Shown here: piece by piece, positions 21,226 through 30,441 of the stretch | How positions within the stretch are numbered: position 1 is the first letter of the stretch | Layout of the letters: each line of letters begins with the position of its first letter | NCBI GenBank assembly: GCA_030646715.1 | Contig: JAUSLJ010000042.1 | Location: 124,001-188,000 of the forward strand | Source: Agitococcus sp. | GTDB lineage: Bacteria > Pseudomonadota > Gammaproteobacteria > Pseudomonadales > Moraxellaceae | Reading direction: 5' to 3' | Length of the DNA stretch: 64,000 nucleotides | Position numbers and translations under genes: made by a program | The notes under the pieces: model-generated | Database searches by the model: none | Told to the model about the DNA's origin: nothing | Seen by the model: only the letters and a program-made list of their open reading frames with translations

Positions 21226-22005
21226 ATGTCTATTATGAAAAAACCAAGCACCTTTGATTTAACAGGAAAAATCGCTTTAGTGACAGGCGCAAGCCGAGGC
21301 ATAGGCGAAGCGATTGCCCAACTACTCGCAGAACATGGCGCACACGTTATTGTTTCTAGTCGCAAAATAGAAGGTTGTCAGTTAGTGGTCGATGGTATTT
21401 TGGCCGAAGGCGGTTCAGCCGAAGCGATGCCCTGTCATATTGGTGAAATGGCGCAAATTGAAGGCATTTTTGCCGCAATTGAAGCGAAGCATGGTCGTTT
21501 AGATATTCTCGTCAACAATGCCGCCACCAATCCGCATTTCGGTTCCATTGTCGATACCGATATTGGTGCATTCCAAAAGACAGTGGATGTGAATATTCGC
21601 GGTTACTTCTTTATGTCGTCGTTGGGTGCAAAGCTGATGGCGAAACACGGTGGTGGCGCGATTGTGAATGTCGCTTCGGTTAACGGTGTGATACCGGGGT
21701 TATTTCAAGGGATTTACTCCATTACTAAAGCCTCCGTCATGTCGATGACCCAAGCGTTTGCCAAAGAATGTGCTCCGATGAATGTACGTGTAAACGCGTT
21801 ACTGCCGGGTTTTACCGACACTAAATTTGCCTCCGCCTTAACCAAAAACGTGCAGATTATGGAGCAAGTACTGAGTCATGTACCGATGCGCCGTATTGCT
21901 CAACCCGAGGAAATGGCGGGGGCGGTGTTGTATTTGGTGTCACCTGCGGCGAGCTATACGACGGGTGTGTGTTTGAATGTGGATGGTGGTTATTTGATAG
22001 GTTAA
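21226..22005 (+). CDS. SDR family oxidoreductase
   Basis: ALVTGASRGIGEAIAQLLAEHGA; NNAATNP; YSITKASVMSMTQAFAKE. Confidence 0.93.
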   Translation: MSIMKKPSTFDLTGKIALVTGASRGIGEAIAQLLAEHGAHVIVSSRKIEGCQLVVDGILAEGGSAEAMPCHIGEMAQIEGIFAAIEAKHGRLDILVNNAATNPHFGSIVDTDIGAFQKTVDVNIRGYFFMSSLGAKLMAKHGGGAIVNVASVNGVIPGLFQGIYSITKASVMSMTQAFAKECAPMNVRVNALLPGFTDTKFASALTKNVQIMEQVLSHVPMRRIAQPEEMAGAVLYLVSPAASYTTGVCLNVDGGYLIG

Positions 22006-22026
22006 TGAGCAAGATTCTTTTTTCAT

Positions 22027-22129
22027 TGCCTGCCGCAGGCCTTACTTTTGTTTCGACAAAAGTAAGCAAAACCATGTGTGGCGCAGAACTCGGCATCCTG
22101 CCTCAAACAGCTGCGCCACGTCGTCCCTG
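22027..22129 (+). repeat. Multi-hairpin dispersed repeat family A, copy 3
   Basis: Same architecture as copy 1; stem is GTGGCGCAG...CTGCGCCAC with compensatory changes. Confidence 0.9.
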
Positions 22130-22175
22130 AATTAGCCGTTGTTCATCGCATCTAGTCTTATTTAAAGGTAAAGAA

Positions 22176-23018
22176 GTGCAAAACCTAAAAAACAAAGTCG
22201 CAGTTATTACAGGTGCAGCCGAAGGTATCGGTAAAGCAATTGCCATTCGTGCCGCCTCCGAAGGTATGAAATTAGTCTTAGCCGATATTAATGCCGAAAA
22301 ATTACAAGCAACCGTCGCTGAATTTGAAGCGCAAGGGGTTGAGGTTATCGGCCAACGTATTGATGTCGCCGATGCAACGCAAATGGATGCCTTTGCCGAT
22401 GCCGCGTTTGCGCGTTTTGGCAATGTACATTTACTGGTGAATAATGCAGGTGTTGCCATTTCGCGGCCTGTTTGGGAAACGACGCTTGAAGATTGGCAAT
22501 GGGTGATGGGCGTTAATTTTTACGGTGTTACTAACGGGTTACGCGCCTTTATTCCGCGTATGTTAGCTAACGGTGATGAAGGTCATATAGTTAATACCGC
22601 ATCGGTGGCGGGCTTATTATCGCAACCGAGTACCGCTGCTTACAACGCCAGTAAACATGCGGTGGTTACTGTTTCTGAAGGTTTATATTTTGATTTGCAA
22701 TTACGACAAGCTAAGTTAAAAGTGTCGGTATTGTGTCCTGCATGGGTAAAAACAGGCATTGCTGATGCCGAACGTAATCGCACGGTCGGAGAGCATATTG
22801 ATTTCAGCAAAGCCGATGCGGTTAATCAATTTACCGCAGGGATGATGCACAAAGCCGTCGCCAAAGGGATTAGTGTCGATAAAGTTGCTGACGATGTTTT
22901 TAATGCGATTGCTACCGAACAGTTTTATATTCTCACTCATCCTAAGATCAAACCCTTAATTCAAACGCGGATGGAAGACATTCTCCAACAGCGTAATCCC
23001 ACTTTAGCAGGGCTCTAG
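22176..23018 (+). CDS. SDR family oxidoreductase
   Basis: VAVITGAAEGIGKAIAIRAASEGM; NNAGVAISRP; YNASKHAVVTVSEGL; GTG start. Confidence 0.92.
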   Translation: MQNLKNKVAVITGAAEGIGKAIAIRAASEGMKLVLADINAEKLQATVAEFEAQGVEVIGQRIDVADATQMDAFADAAFARFGNVHLLVNNAGVAISRPVWETTLEDWQWVMGVNFYGVTNGLRAFIPRMLANGDEGHIVNTASVAGLLSQPSTAAYNASKHAVVTVSEGLYFDLQLRQAKLKVSVLCPAWVKTGIADAERNRTVGEHIDFSKADAVNQFTAGMMHKAVAKGISVDKVADDVFNAIATEQFYILTHPKIKPLIQTRMEDILQQRNPTLAGL

Positions 23019-23020
23019 TT

Positions 23021-23827
23021 ATGCCACGTATTATGCTCAACGGTGCGGCCATTTATTACGAAGAACACGGTAGCGGTGACGAAACCATTGTCTTTGCTCA
23101 TGGTTTATTATGGAGTGGGCAAATGTACGAAGCGCAAGTCGCCGCGCTCAAAGACCGTTATCGCTGTATTACCTTTGATTTTCGCGGGCAAGGCCAATCC
23201 GAAGCGACGGCAACGGGCTACGATATGGATACCCTCGCACAAGATGCGTTGGCGTTAATTAAAGAGCGAGTCGGCAAGCCTGTCCATTTTGTCGGTCTGT
23301 CGATGGGTGGTTTTGTCGGGATGCGCTTGGCGATTCATTATCCCGAATGGTTATTGTCTTTAAGTTTGCTCGAAACCTCTGCCGACCCTGAACCGAAAGA
23401 AAACCTGCTGAAATATAAACTTCTGCCTAAAGTTGCCCGTATGTTTGGTATGTGGATTGTTGCTCCTCAAGCCATGAACATTATGTTTGGCAAAACCTTT
23501 CTTAACGATCCTGCACGCAAAAGCCAACGTGCTGAGATGCGTCGTCGTTTATTGCAGAATGACAAAATCAATATTGCCAAAGCGATAGATGGCGTATTTT
23601 CACGGCAAGGCGTTTATGAATATTTACCTTCGATTAAGACACCGACCTTAATTGTTGTCGGTGATGAAGATATTGCGACTATTCCAGCCAAATCTCGGCG
23701 CATGAATACCGCGATTAAGGACAGTCAATTGGTGGTGATTCCTCATGCAGGACATACCTCAACGATAGAAACGCCTGATGCAGTCACCATCGCGATTCGT
23801 GAGTTTTTACACAGTCTCGCTTTATAA
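23021..23827 (+). CDS. Alpha/beta hydrolase
   Basis: VFAHGLLWSGQMY; HFVGLSMGGFVGMRLA; HAGHTSTIETPDAV. Confidence 0.92.
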   Translation: MPRIMLNGAAIYYEEHGSGDETIVFAHGLLWSGQMYEAQVAALKDRYRCITFDFRGQGQSEATATGYDMDTLAQDALALIKERVGKPVHFVGLSMGGFVGMRLAIHYPEWLLSLSLLETSADPEPKENLLKYKLLPKVARMFGMWIVAPQAMNIMFGKTFLNDPARKSQRAEMRRRLLQNDKINIAKAIDGVFSRQGVYEYLPSIKTPTLIVVGDEDIATIPAKSRRMNTAIKDSQLVVIPHAGHTSTIETPDAVTIAIREFLHSLAL

Positions 23828-23830
23828 AGC

Positions 23831-23929
23831 AGGACTTACGCATTTCACCGAAATTAGCGCGTTTTGTGAGCATGAAACCGTTAAAAACAGTTGAAATGAG
23901 AGCAAATAAGCGATAACCGCGTAAGTCCT
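23831..23929. mobile_element. Candidate MITE (~99 bp)
   Basis: Perfect 11-bp terminal inverted repeats AGGACTTACGC...GCGTAAGTCCT, no coding capacity, AT-rich TATAA-containing flanks. Confidence 0.55.
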
Positions 23930-23951
23930 ATATAAGGTTAAGGATATTTTG

Positions 23952-24338
23952 ATGAAATACATTGTCCCCAGTACAAAAAGCGTTGAACAAGCAGCAATTG
24001 ACTTAGAAAGTGCCGTTAAAAAACATAAATTTGGTGTTTTACACACCTTAAATCTTCGTCAAACCTTACAGGGTAAAGGGTTTGAGTTGGCCAATGACTG
24101 TTTGGTGTTTGATGTCTGTAATCCGCAAAAAGCCAAAGACGTACTCGATATGGATATGAGTATGAACCTAGCCTTGCCTTGCCGTATTTCGGTCTATAGC
24201 GAAAATCAGCAAACCTATATTGGTATGATTAGCCCAAAAGCGATGTTAGCGATGTTGTCGGATTCGGCTGAACTCGCAACGGCAGCCAGCGAAGTCGAAA
24301 GCACACTACAAACCATTATTAACGAAGCCGCGCATTAA
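23952..24338 (+). CDS. DUF302 domain protein
   Basis: AIDLESAVKKHKFGVLHTLNLRQTLQGKGFELANDCLVFDVCNPQKAKDVLDMDMSMNLALPCRISVY. Confidence 0.85.
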   Translation: MKYIVPSTKSVEQAAIDLESAVKKHKFGVLHTLNLRQTLQGKGFELANDCLVFDVCNPQKAKDVLDMDMSMNLALPCRISVYSENQQTYIGMISPKAMLAMLSDSAELATAASEVESTLQTIINEAAH

Positions 24339-24350
24339 CGAGGACAACCC

Positions 24351-25328
24351 ATGAAAGCTGTTTTATGCAAACAACATGGCCTGCCTGACACTTTAGTGGT
24401 TGAAGAGATTCCTTCACCCAAAGCAGGCGCAAAACAAGTCGTGATTACGGTGAAAGCCTGTGGTGTTAACTTTCCCGATACCTTAATTATTCAAAATAAA
24501 TACCAGTTTAAGCCTGACTTACCATTCTCACCGGGTGGCGAAGTGGCGGGTATTATTAAAGAAGTGGGTGAAGGCGTTAGTCATTTGAATGTCGGTGACA
24601 CCGTGATTGCGATGACGGGTTGGGGCGGCTTTGCCGAAGAAGTGTTAACCGATGCCTCGCGGGTATTTCCTGTGCCTCCTGTGTTTGATTTTAAAACGGC
24701 AGCCACGTTTGCCTATGTGTTTGGCACGTCCTATCACGCCTTAAAAGACCGCGCACAACTCAAAGAAGGCGAAACGGTATTGGTGTTGGGTGCGTCGGGT
24801 GGGGTGGGTTTAGCTGCCGTACAATTAGCGAAAGTGATGGGCGCGAAAGTGATTGCTGCGGCCTCGACTGAAGCCAAACTCGCGGTCTGTAGTCAATATG
24901 GCGCAGATGCGATTGTTAACTACAGTGACGACAACTGGCGCGAACAAGTCAAAACACTCACCGAAGGCAAAGGTGTTGATGTTGTTTACGATGCCGTTGG
25001 CGGCCATTATGCCGAACCTGCCTTACGGTCAATGGCATGGAATGGCCGTTATTTAGTGGTCGGTTTTGCCGCAGGCGATATTCCAAAAATCCCGTTAAAT
25101 TTGCCGTTGTTAAAAGGCTGTGCGGTGGTTGGCGTGTTTTGGGGGGAGTTTGCCACACGGCAGAAAAAAGACAATCAAGCCAATATGATGCAACTCTTTG
25201 GCTGGTTAATGCAGGGAAAAATCAAACCGCATATTTCCGCAGAATATCCACTGGAGCAAGCGGCACAAGCGTTAAATGATTTATTAGAACGTAAAGCGAC
25301 GGGGAAAGTGGTGCTGGTTGTTGATTGA
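24351..25328 (+). CDS. NADPH:quinone oxidoreductase family protein (MDR superfamily)
   Basis: ACGVNFPDTLIIQNKYQ; VLVLGASGGVGLAAVQLAKVMGAKVIA. Confidence 0.92.
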   Translation: MKAVLCKQHGLPDTLVVEEIPSPKAGAKQVVITVKACGVNFPDTLIIQNKYQFKPDLPFSPGGEVAGIIKEVGEGVSHLNVGDTVIAMTGWGGFAEEVLTDASRVFPVPPVFDFKTAATFAYVFGTSYHALKDRAQLKEGETVLVLGASGGVGLAAVQLAKVMGAKVIAAASTEAKLAVCSQYGADAIVNYSDDNWREQVKTLTEGKGVDVVYDAVGGHYAEPALRSMAWNGRYLVVGFAAGDIPKIPLNLPLLKGCAVVGVFWGEFATRQKKDNQANMMQLFGWLMQGKIKPHISAEYPLEQAAQALNDLLERKATGKVVLVVD

Positions 25329-25345
25329 TGCCTAGAGGCAGTTTT

Positions 25346-25389
25346 TTTAAGCCGCTATTGGCGAATTAATTCGCCAATAGCGGCTTAAA
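25346..25389. terminator. 44-bp perfect palindrome, possible bidirectional terminator/cruciform
   Basis: TTTAAGCCGCTATTGGCGAATT|AATTCGCCAATAGCGGCTTAAA with T run on the 5' side and T-rich sequence after. Confidence 0.7.
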
Positions 25390-25539
25390 GCTTTTTATAC
25401 AAACAATGCCTTGCTCAAAAAAATAATCCCAGCGCAAACTTGCACTATCGTACCAATTTCGGCATGATAAGCCCATTAAATAGGATATGTTGTCTCATTA
25501 ACATAGCCATAGAGTTTTACTTTTAGGGGGTAAGTAGTC

Positions 25540-26367
25540 ATGTCCAAATCATCCACATTGACGCAAAAATTAGCGTTAGTCACAGGCGCAGGCTCAGGCA
25601 TTGGTCGGGCAACGGCTATTTTGTTAGGCCAGTTAGGCGCACGAGTGATTATTTGTGACCGCAACCCAACCTCACTCCAAGAAACAGCGACCTTGTTGCA
25701 AAACAATGGGGTGGAAGTTTATAGCGAAACCGCCGATGTCGCTGATTGGCAAGCCATGCAAGCCTTGGCAACACGTGTGCATAATAAACACGGTGCTTTA
25801 GATATTTTGATTAACAATGCAGGCGTAGCTACGTCTGGTGATTTTTTAAGTACGCCCATTGAAGATTGGAATTGGGTTTTTAGTATTAATGTCATGGGCG
25901 TGGTGCATGGTTGCAAAGCTTTTGGTGCAGCGATGGCCGAACGTGGTAGTGGTCATATTGTTAATATCGCGTCGGCTGCTGGTTATTATGCTGCACCTGA
26001 TATGTCAGCTTATTCCGCCAGTAAGCACGCAGTGATGGGTTTAACGGAGTCTTTGCGTATCGAAATGGCAGAGTTTAATGTTGGCGTGAGTGCGATTTGC
26101 CCTGGTGTGATTAATACTAATATTGTGGCAGCGATGCGTACTAATGGTCAGTTAGTCGAAGCACAAAGCAAAATTGTTGATATTTATAAGAAGCGTAATT
26201 ATGGCCCAGAAGGGGTTGCGGCAGCGGTGGTGAGCGCGATTGTTCATAATCGTAGTGTTGTGCCTGTCAGTCCTGAAGCATGGGTGTTATATGCAGGAAA
26301 ACGCTTAGTGCCAGAAATGATGGATATGGTGCAAAGAACGTCATTGTTTAGAAAGTTAAAGCCGTAG
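25540..26367 (+). CDS. SDR family oxidoreductase
   Basis: LALVTGAGSGIGRATAILLGQLGA; NNAGVATSGD; YSASKHAVMGLTESL. Confidence 0.92.
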   Translation: MSKSSTLTQKLALVTGAGSGIGRATAILLGQLGARVIICDRNPTSLQETATLLQNNGVEVYSETADVADWQAMQALATRVHNKHGALDILINNAGVATSGDFLSTPIEDWNWVFSINVMGVVHGCKAFGAAMAERGSGHIVNIASAAGYYAAPDMSAYSASKHAVMGLTESLRIEMAEFNVGVSAICPGVINTNIVAAMRTNGQLVEAQSKIVDIYKKRNYGPEGVAAAVVSAIVHNRSVVPVSPEAWVLYAGKRLVPEMMDMVQRTSLFRKLKP

Positions 26368-26427
26368 TTTGTTGGGGAAACTCCCTCTAACTCCCCTTTT
26401 ATAAAGGGGAGAACCGACTGACCGTCT

Positions 26428-27186
26428 TTACGAATGGAAAATTTTTGTATTTGGCTTGCGTCGTAGCTCTTCAAAAACCTTTAGTTCCCATGGCCGCATC
26501 GCCAATACTAAACTTGTACCAAAGCGTTGTTCCAATGCCATTTGTTCATCTTCCCGATGGAGCATATTAAATTCCATGGCAAGTTTTTCCATGCGTTTGA
26601 TGATTTCGTTATTGGCATGGTGTGACAGCATTCCCGTCATAAAAATCCGCATTTCACCAGGCGCGTCAAAATGGCAACGGAAAAAGTCGTTTTGCACGTG
26701 TTTCTCAAAAAAAACCTGAATCGGCCCTTGTTTACGCCAATGAAAATGTCGAGAAATCAGGAGTTTGACGCGGTTGCTTGGCAGCATTTGAATTAAGCCC
26801 ATCCGATCAAGCCGCGCCAGTAGCCGAATACCTTCGATTTCGGATATATGATAAGTTTCGATAATTTCCGTAAACGTCCAGCGATTAAACAGGGAGTGCG
26901 CCGTAATCAATAACTTGAGATCACTGACTAATTCTTGTTCTTGCTCCTCGCTCATTTGACTCACTTGTTGTTGTTTATACTCCATTTGCTGCACTAATTC
27001 GGCAATGTCCATACCCAACCATTGACACAAAATGTCCAACCGCTCTAGGGAAAAACTTTTTTCCGAAAACAATCGTTTAACGCTCGCTTCTGATAGTCCC
27101 AACGCCAATGCCGCGTCAGCATAGGTTTTACCTTGGCGACGAATTTCTTGCTTCAAGGTTTCTAATAATAATGTGGTTTGGCTCAT
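26428..27186 (-). CDS. Helix-turn-helix transcriptional regulator
   Basis: LKQEIRRQGKTYADAALALGLSEASVKRLFSEKSFSLERLDILCQWLGMDIAELVQQ (XRE-type HTH); start at MSQTT. Confidence 0.85.
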   Translation of the reverse strand: MSQTTLLLETLKQEIRRQGKTYADAALALGLSEASVKRLFSEKSFSLERLDILCQWLGMDIAELVQQMEYKQQQVSQMSEEQEQELVSDLKLLITAHSLFNRWTFTEIIETYHISEIEGIRLLARLDRMGLIQMLPSNRVKLLISRHFHWRKQGPIQVFFEKHVQNDFFRCHFDAPGEMRIFMTGMLSHHANNEIIKRMEKLAMEFNMLHREDEQMALEQRFGTSLVLAMRPWELKVFEELRRKPNTKIFHS

Positions 27187-27198
27187 GGTATCACCATT

Positions 27199-27212
27199 CA
27201 ATACTAATATTG
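27199..27212. promoter_or_regulatory. Possible operator palindrome in regulator/membrane-module intergenic region
   Basis: CAATACTAATATTG, dyad just upstream of the regulator start. Confidence 0.35.
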
Positions 27213-27304
27213 GTCAAATATGACACTTTGTACGTATTTGTTGCCTATGGCAATACCTAAGTGTCCAATAGCGGCATCAAAACAAAAAATTAAAGGAGTA
27301 CGCT

Positions 27305-28078
27305 ATGAGTACGGTGTTGATTGTTCTGATGATAGCGTTATTGATGATGATTCTGGAGCGATGGTTTTCAGGTCGTCAATTCCAAACGGTAACGGGTTGG
27401 TGGCCGCGAGCATTATTTTTTAATGGTGTTCAGGCAGCCAGCGTGTTTGTTAGCGCACAAACGTGGGATATCTGGTTGCCGCAACTGCCGTTGTTGTCTG
27501 GCCAAAGCTGGCCATTATCGGTGCAAATTGTCGCTGGTTATCTGTTAATTACCTTTGTTTATTATTGGTGGCATCGTGCGCGTCACGAAATTCCCTTGCT
27601 GTGGCGTGGTTTGCATCAGTTACATCATAGTCCTGTCCGTATCGAAATTCTCACCACGTTTTACAAGCATCCAGTGGAAATTCTTATCAACGGTTTTCTG
27701 TCGGCTTTTATCCTTTATGTGTTGTTGGGGCTGTCCCCGCAAGCAGTGACAATTACCGTGTTAATTACTGGCATTGCCGAATTGTTTTATCACTGGAATG
27801 TTCGTACACCGTATTGGTTGGGATTCTTGTTTCAACGTCCAGAAAGCCATTGTGTGCATCATCGTCAAGGTCATCATCGCAACAATTTCAGTGATTTACC
27901 GTTGTGGGATATGTTTTTTGGCACCTTTGAAAACCCGCGTGTTGCACCAGAACGCTGTGGTTTCGCCGATGAGTTGGAGAGGCAGATAGTACCCATGCTT
28001 TCTGGTAAAGATGTGTTGGCAGGAAATGGAACGCCACAAATCAGCCAAACCTTAAACGCTAAGGGGAAGCTGCTATGA
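27305..28078 (+). CDS. Sterol desaturase / fatty acid hydroxylase family membrane protein
   Basis: WWHRARHEIPLLWRGLHQLHHSPVRIE...FYHWNVRTP...ESHCVHHRQGHHRNNFSDLPLWDMFFGTF histidine boxes. Confidence 0.9.
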   Translation: MSTVLIVLMIALLMMILERWFSGRQFQTVTGWWPRALFFNGVQAASVFVSAQTWDIWLPQLPLLSGQSWPLSVQIVAGYLLITFVYYWWHRARHEIPLLWRGLHQLHHSPVRIEILTTFYKHPVEILINGFLSAFILYVLLGLSPQAVTITVLITGIAELFYHWNVRTPYWLGFLFQRPESHCVHHRQGHHRNNFSDLPLWDMFFGTFENPRVAPERCGFADELERQIVPMLSGKDVLAGNGTPQISQTLNAKGKLL

Positions 28079-28593
28079 ATCAGTTATCAACAACAGTTGC
28101 AGCGGTGATGTTGATGGGCTTAGGCTGTGTACAAATGGTTGGTGATTTGACGCATTCCAAGATGCTTAAAGCCTTTGGAGCGGCCAGTCAAGCGTCACCT
28201 GCACCCAAAGTATTTACTGCTCACGAGGGGTTTGAAACCTTTTCTTCTCGATTTTATTTGCAATGGCGAAGCCGTGATGGTGTTGCCCATTCTTTGCAAC
28301 TGACACCTGAAATTTATCGCCAATTGCATGGCCCGTATAACCGCCGTAATGCCTACGGCGCGGCCTTGTCTTATGGACCCGTGTTATCGGCCAATCCGCT
28401 CACTCAACCGATGTTTGCCAGTGTCAGTCGTTATGCCTTGTGCGGGCGTGCGCCTTTATTGCGTGAGTTAGGGATGAATCCTGCCTCTATTCACGGTGCG
28501 GTCACCGTAAAACTTGTGCCGCGAGACTCCGCAAGTGCAGATGGCCATTGGCAGTTATCTTTTGTCGCGCCGTGCCAGTTGGAGAAAAAATAA
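28075..28593 (+). CDS. Hypothetical protein with N-terminal signal-like segment
   Basis: ATGA overlap with the upstream gene; ends in an overlap with the downstream gene start. Confidence 0.7.
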   Translation: MNQLSTTVAAVMLMGLGCVQMVGDLTHSKMLKAFGAASQASPAPKVFTAHEGFETFSSRFYLQWRSRDGVAHSLQLTPEIYRQLHGPYNRRNAYGAALSYGPVLSANPLTQPMFASVSRYALCGRAPLLRELGMNPASIHGAVTVKLVPRDSASADGHWQLSFVAPCQLEKK

Positions 28594-29852
28594 TGAGCAA
28601 TAACATCGCTAAAACAGGCTGGACGGGTGGCCAATACAGTCTGTTTCGTATCATTTTTGGCTTATATTTGATGGTGCATTTTGTCCATTTATTGCCTTGG
28701 GCGGCGGAAGTATTTTCTAGTGCTGGCATGTTGGCAGAAGGCGAACTTAGTCCATTATTTTCTTTAGTGCCGAACATTTTACGTCTAAACGATAGCCCGT
28801 TTGCCGTAACAGCTTTGGTGTTATCCGCCGTGATTGCTGCGTTAGCATTTACGATGGGTTGGCGTGACCGATTTGCTGCCTTTTGGTTGTGGTATGTATT
28901 GCTTTGTCTTTACACCCGTAACCCATTAATTGCTAATCCCGCCTTACCTTATGTCGGGTGGATGTTGCTAACGCATTTGTGTATTCCTTCTAGCCCGTAT
29001 GGCTCATTTGTAGCGCGTAGCCGAATCCATCCTAGTGGCGATTGGGTGATGCCTGCAGCCATTTTTAGTGCCGCTTCGTTAGTGTTGGCATTGTCTTATA
29101 GCTACAGCGGTTATACCAAATTGCTGAGTCCGTCATGGGTTAGCGGCGATACTGTGGCTTATGTGTTGCAAAATCCCTTGGCGCGTGATTGGTGGCTGCG
29201 TGACTTATTTTTGAATTTGCCTACTGAGATTTTAACGGGCATTACTTGGTTTATTTTAGTCATCGAGTTGTTGTATGCGCCATTGGCATTGATCGCAAAA
29301 TTACGGCCTTGGCTGTGGAGCAGTATGTTACTGGTGCAATTTGGTTTTCTAATGCTGTTAGATTTTCCTGACTTGACTTTTGGCATGTTGGTATTCCATT
29401 TGCTGACCTTTGATCCAACATGGCTGTCTCGCAAAACGAATGCAGGCAGCTGGATCTATTACGATGGCGATTGTGGTTTGTGCCATCGTGTGATTCGTTT
29501 TGTGCTGGCGGAAGATAGTCAGCAGGTTTTTCGTTTTGCCCCGTTAACGAGCGATTTTTTTACCTCTCAAGTGAGTCAGGATGTTCGCTCTCGTTTACCC
29601 GATAGCTTAGTCGTACAAGTGGATAGTGGTGATGTTTATATTCGCAGTGAAGCTGTGATTCAGATTTTGACGCAGTTGGGGGGTATATGGCGAGGCGTTG
29701 CCTTGCTGTTGCAAGTCATACCTAAACGTGTTCGTGATTGGGGTTATGACTGGGTCGGCGCGCATCGTCACACTTTTTTCGCTCGCCCGCAGCAGCTTTG
29801 TCCCTTAGTACCTACCGAGTTGAAATCTCGTTTTGCGAGGGATGCAGCATGA
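28593..29852 (+). CDS. HTTM-like membrane domain fused to DCC (DUF393) thiol-oxidoreductase domain
   Basis: Polytopic N-terminus (SLFRIIFGLYLMVHFVHLLPWAAEVFSSAGM...); C-terminal WIYYDGDCGLCHRVIRFVLAEDSQQVFRFAPL. Confidence 0.8.
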   Translation: MSNNIAKTGWTGGQYSLFRIIFGLYLMVHFVHLLPWAAEVFSSAGMLAEGELSPLFSLVPNILRLNDSPFAVTALVLSAVIAALAFTMGWRDRFAAFWLWYVLLCLYTRNPLIANPALPYVGWMLLTHLCIPSSPYGSFVARSRIHPSGDWVMPAAIFSAASLVLALSYSYSGYTKLLSPSWVSGDTVAYVLQNPLARDWWLRDLFLNLPTEILTGITWFILVIELLYAPLALIAKLRPWLWSSMLLVQFGFLMLLDFPDLTFGMLVFHLLTFDPTWLSRKTNAGSWIYYDGDCGLCHRVIRFVLAEDSQQVFRFAPLTSDFFTSQVSQDVRSRLPDSLVVQVDSGDVYIRSEAVIQILTQLGGIWRGVALLLQVIPKRVRDWGYDWVGAHRHTFFARPQQLCPLVPTELKSRFARDAA

Positions 29853-30415
29853 ATAAGCTCAGTTTGTGGTTATTACTGTCTTTAAGCTCTCCTATTTTTG
29901 CCGATACTATTTGGGTAGAGCGCGAGAGTTATCATACTGCTCTGTTATTACCCACAGCCGTTGTTGTTGCCCATACGCCTGCTTTGCAGACGGTTATCGG
30001 GGAGCAACGGTATGTTCGTTTTGGTTGGGGTAATCAGGATTATTATGGAGCGAGCCAAAAAAGTATCGCTAAAGCGATGAAAGCGTTATTTATTCCTAGT
30101 GCTTCGGTAGTAGAAATAGCAGGCTTTGCTGAGCCCGCAGAGGCGGGTGCTAAGGTAGTGGCGGTGGAGGTAAACAAAGAGGAAGTTCAACAGTTGTTAG
30201 GTTTTATTAGCACAACGTTCAAGTTTGATAGTGAGCACAAGCCAATACTGGTACGAACCGAGCCAACAGGGTTTCGTTATTACGCGGCGTTGGGACGTTA
30301 CCATCTGTTCCGTAATTGTAATAACTGGACCGCCGAAGGTTTGAAGCATAGCGGGAAAGATGTCTATTTTCGCTGGTCTTTTTTAGCGGGGCAGGTGATG
30401 GGGCAGTTGCCATAG
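29849..30415 (+). CDS. DUF2459 / TIGR02117 family protein
   Basis: WVERESYHTALLLPTAVV...RYVRFGWGNQDYYGA...YHLFRNCNNWTAEGLKHSG; ATGA overlap with upstream gene. Confidence 0.75.
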   Translation: MNKLSLWLLLSLSSPIFADTIWVERESYHTALLLPTAVVVAHTPALQTVIGEQRYVRFGWGNQDYYGASQKSIAKAMKALFIPSASVVEIAGFAEPAEAGAKVVAVEVNKEEVQQLLGFISTTFKFDSEHKPILVRTEPTGFRYYAALGRYHLFRNCNNWTAEGLKHSGKDVYFRWSFLAGQVMGQLP

Positions 30416-30441
30416 AGCCTTTCGAATGGTGGAATGACGTA

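Noticed and set aside
19087-22129. CRISPR-like interpretation of recurring ~100-bp elements
   Set aside because: Copies are kilobases apart, in both orientations and separated by genes; no regular short repeat-spacer array anywhere in the window.
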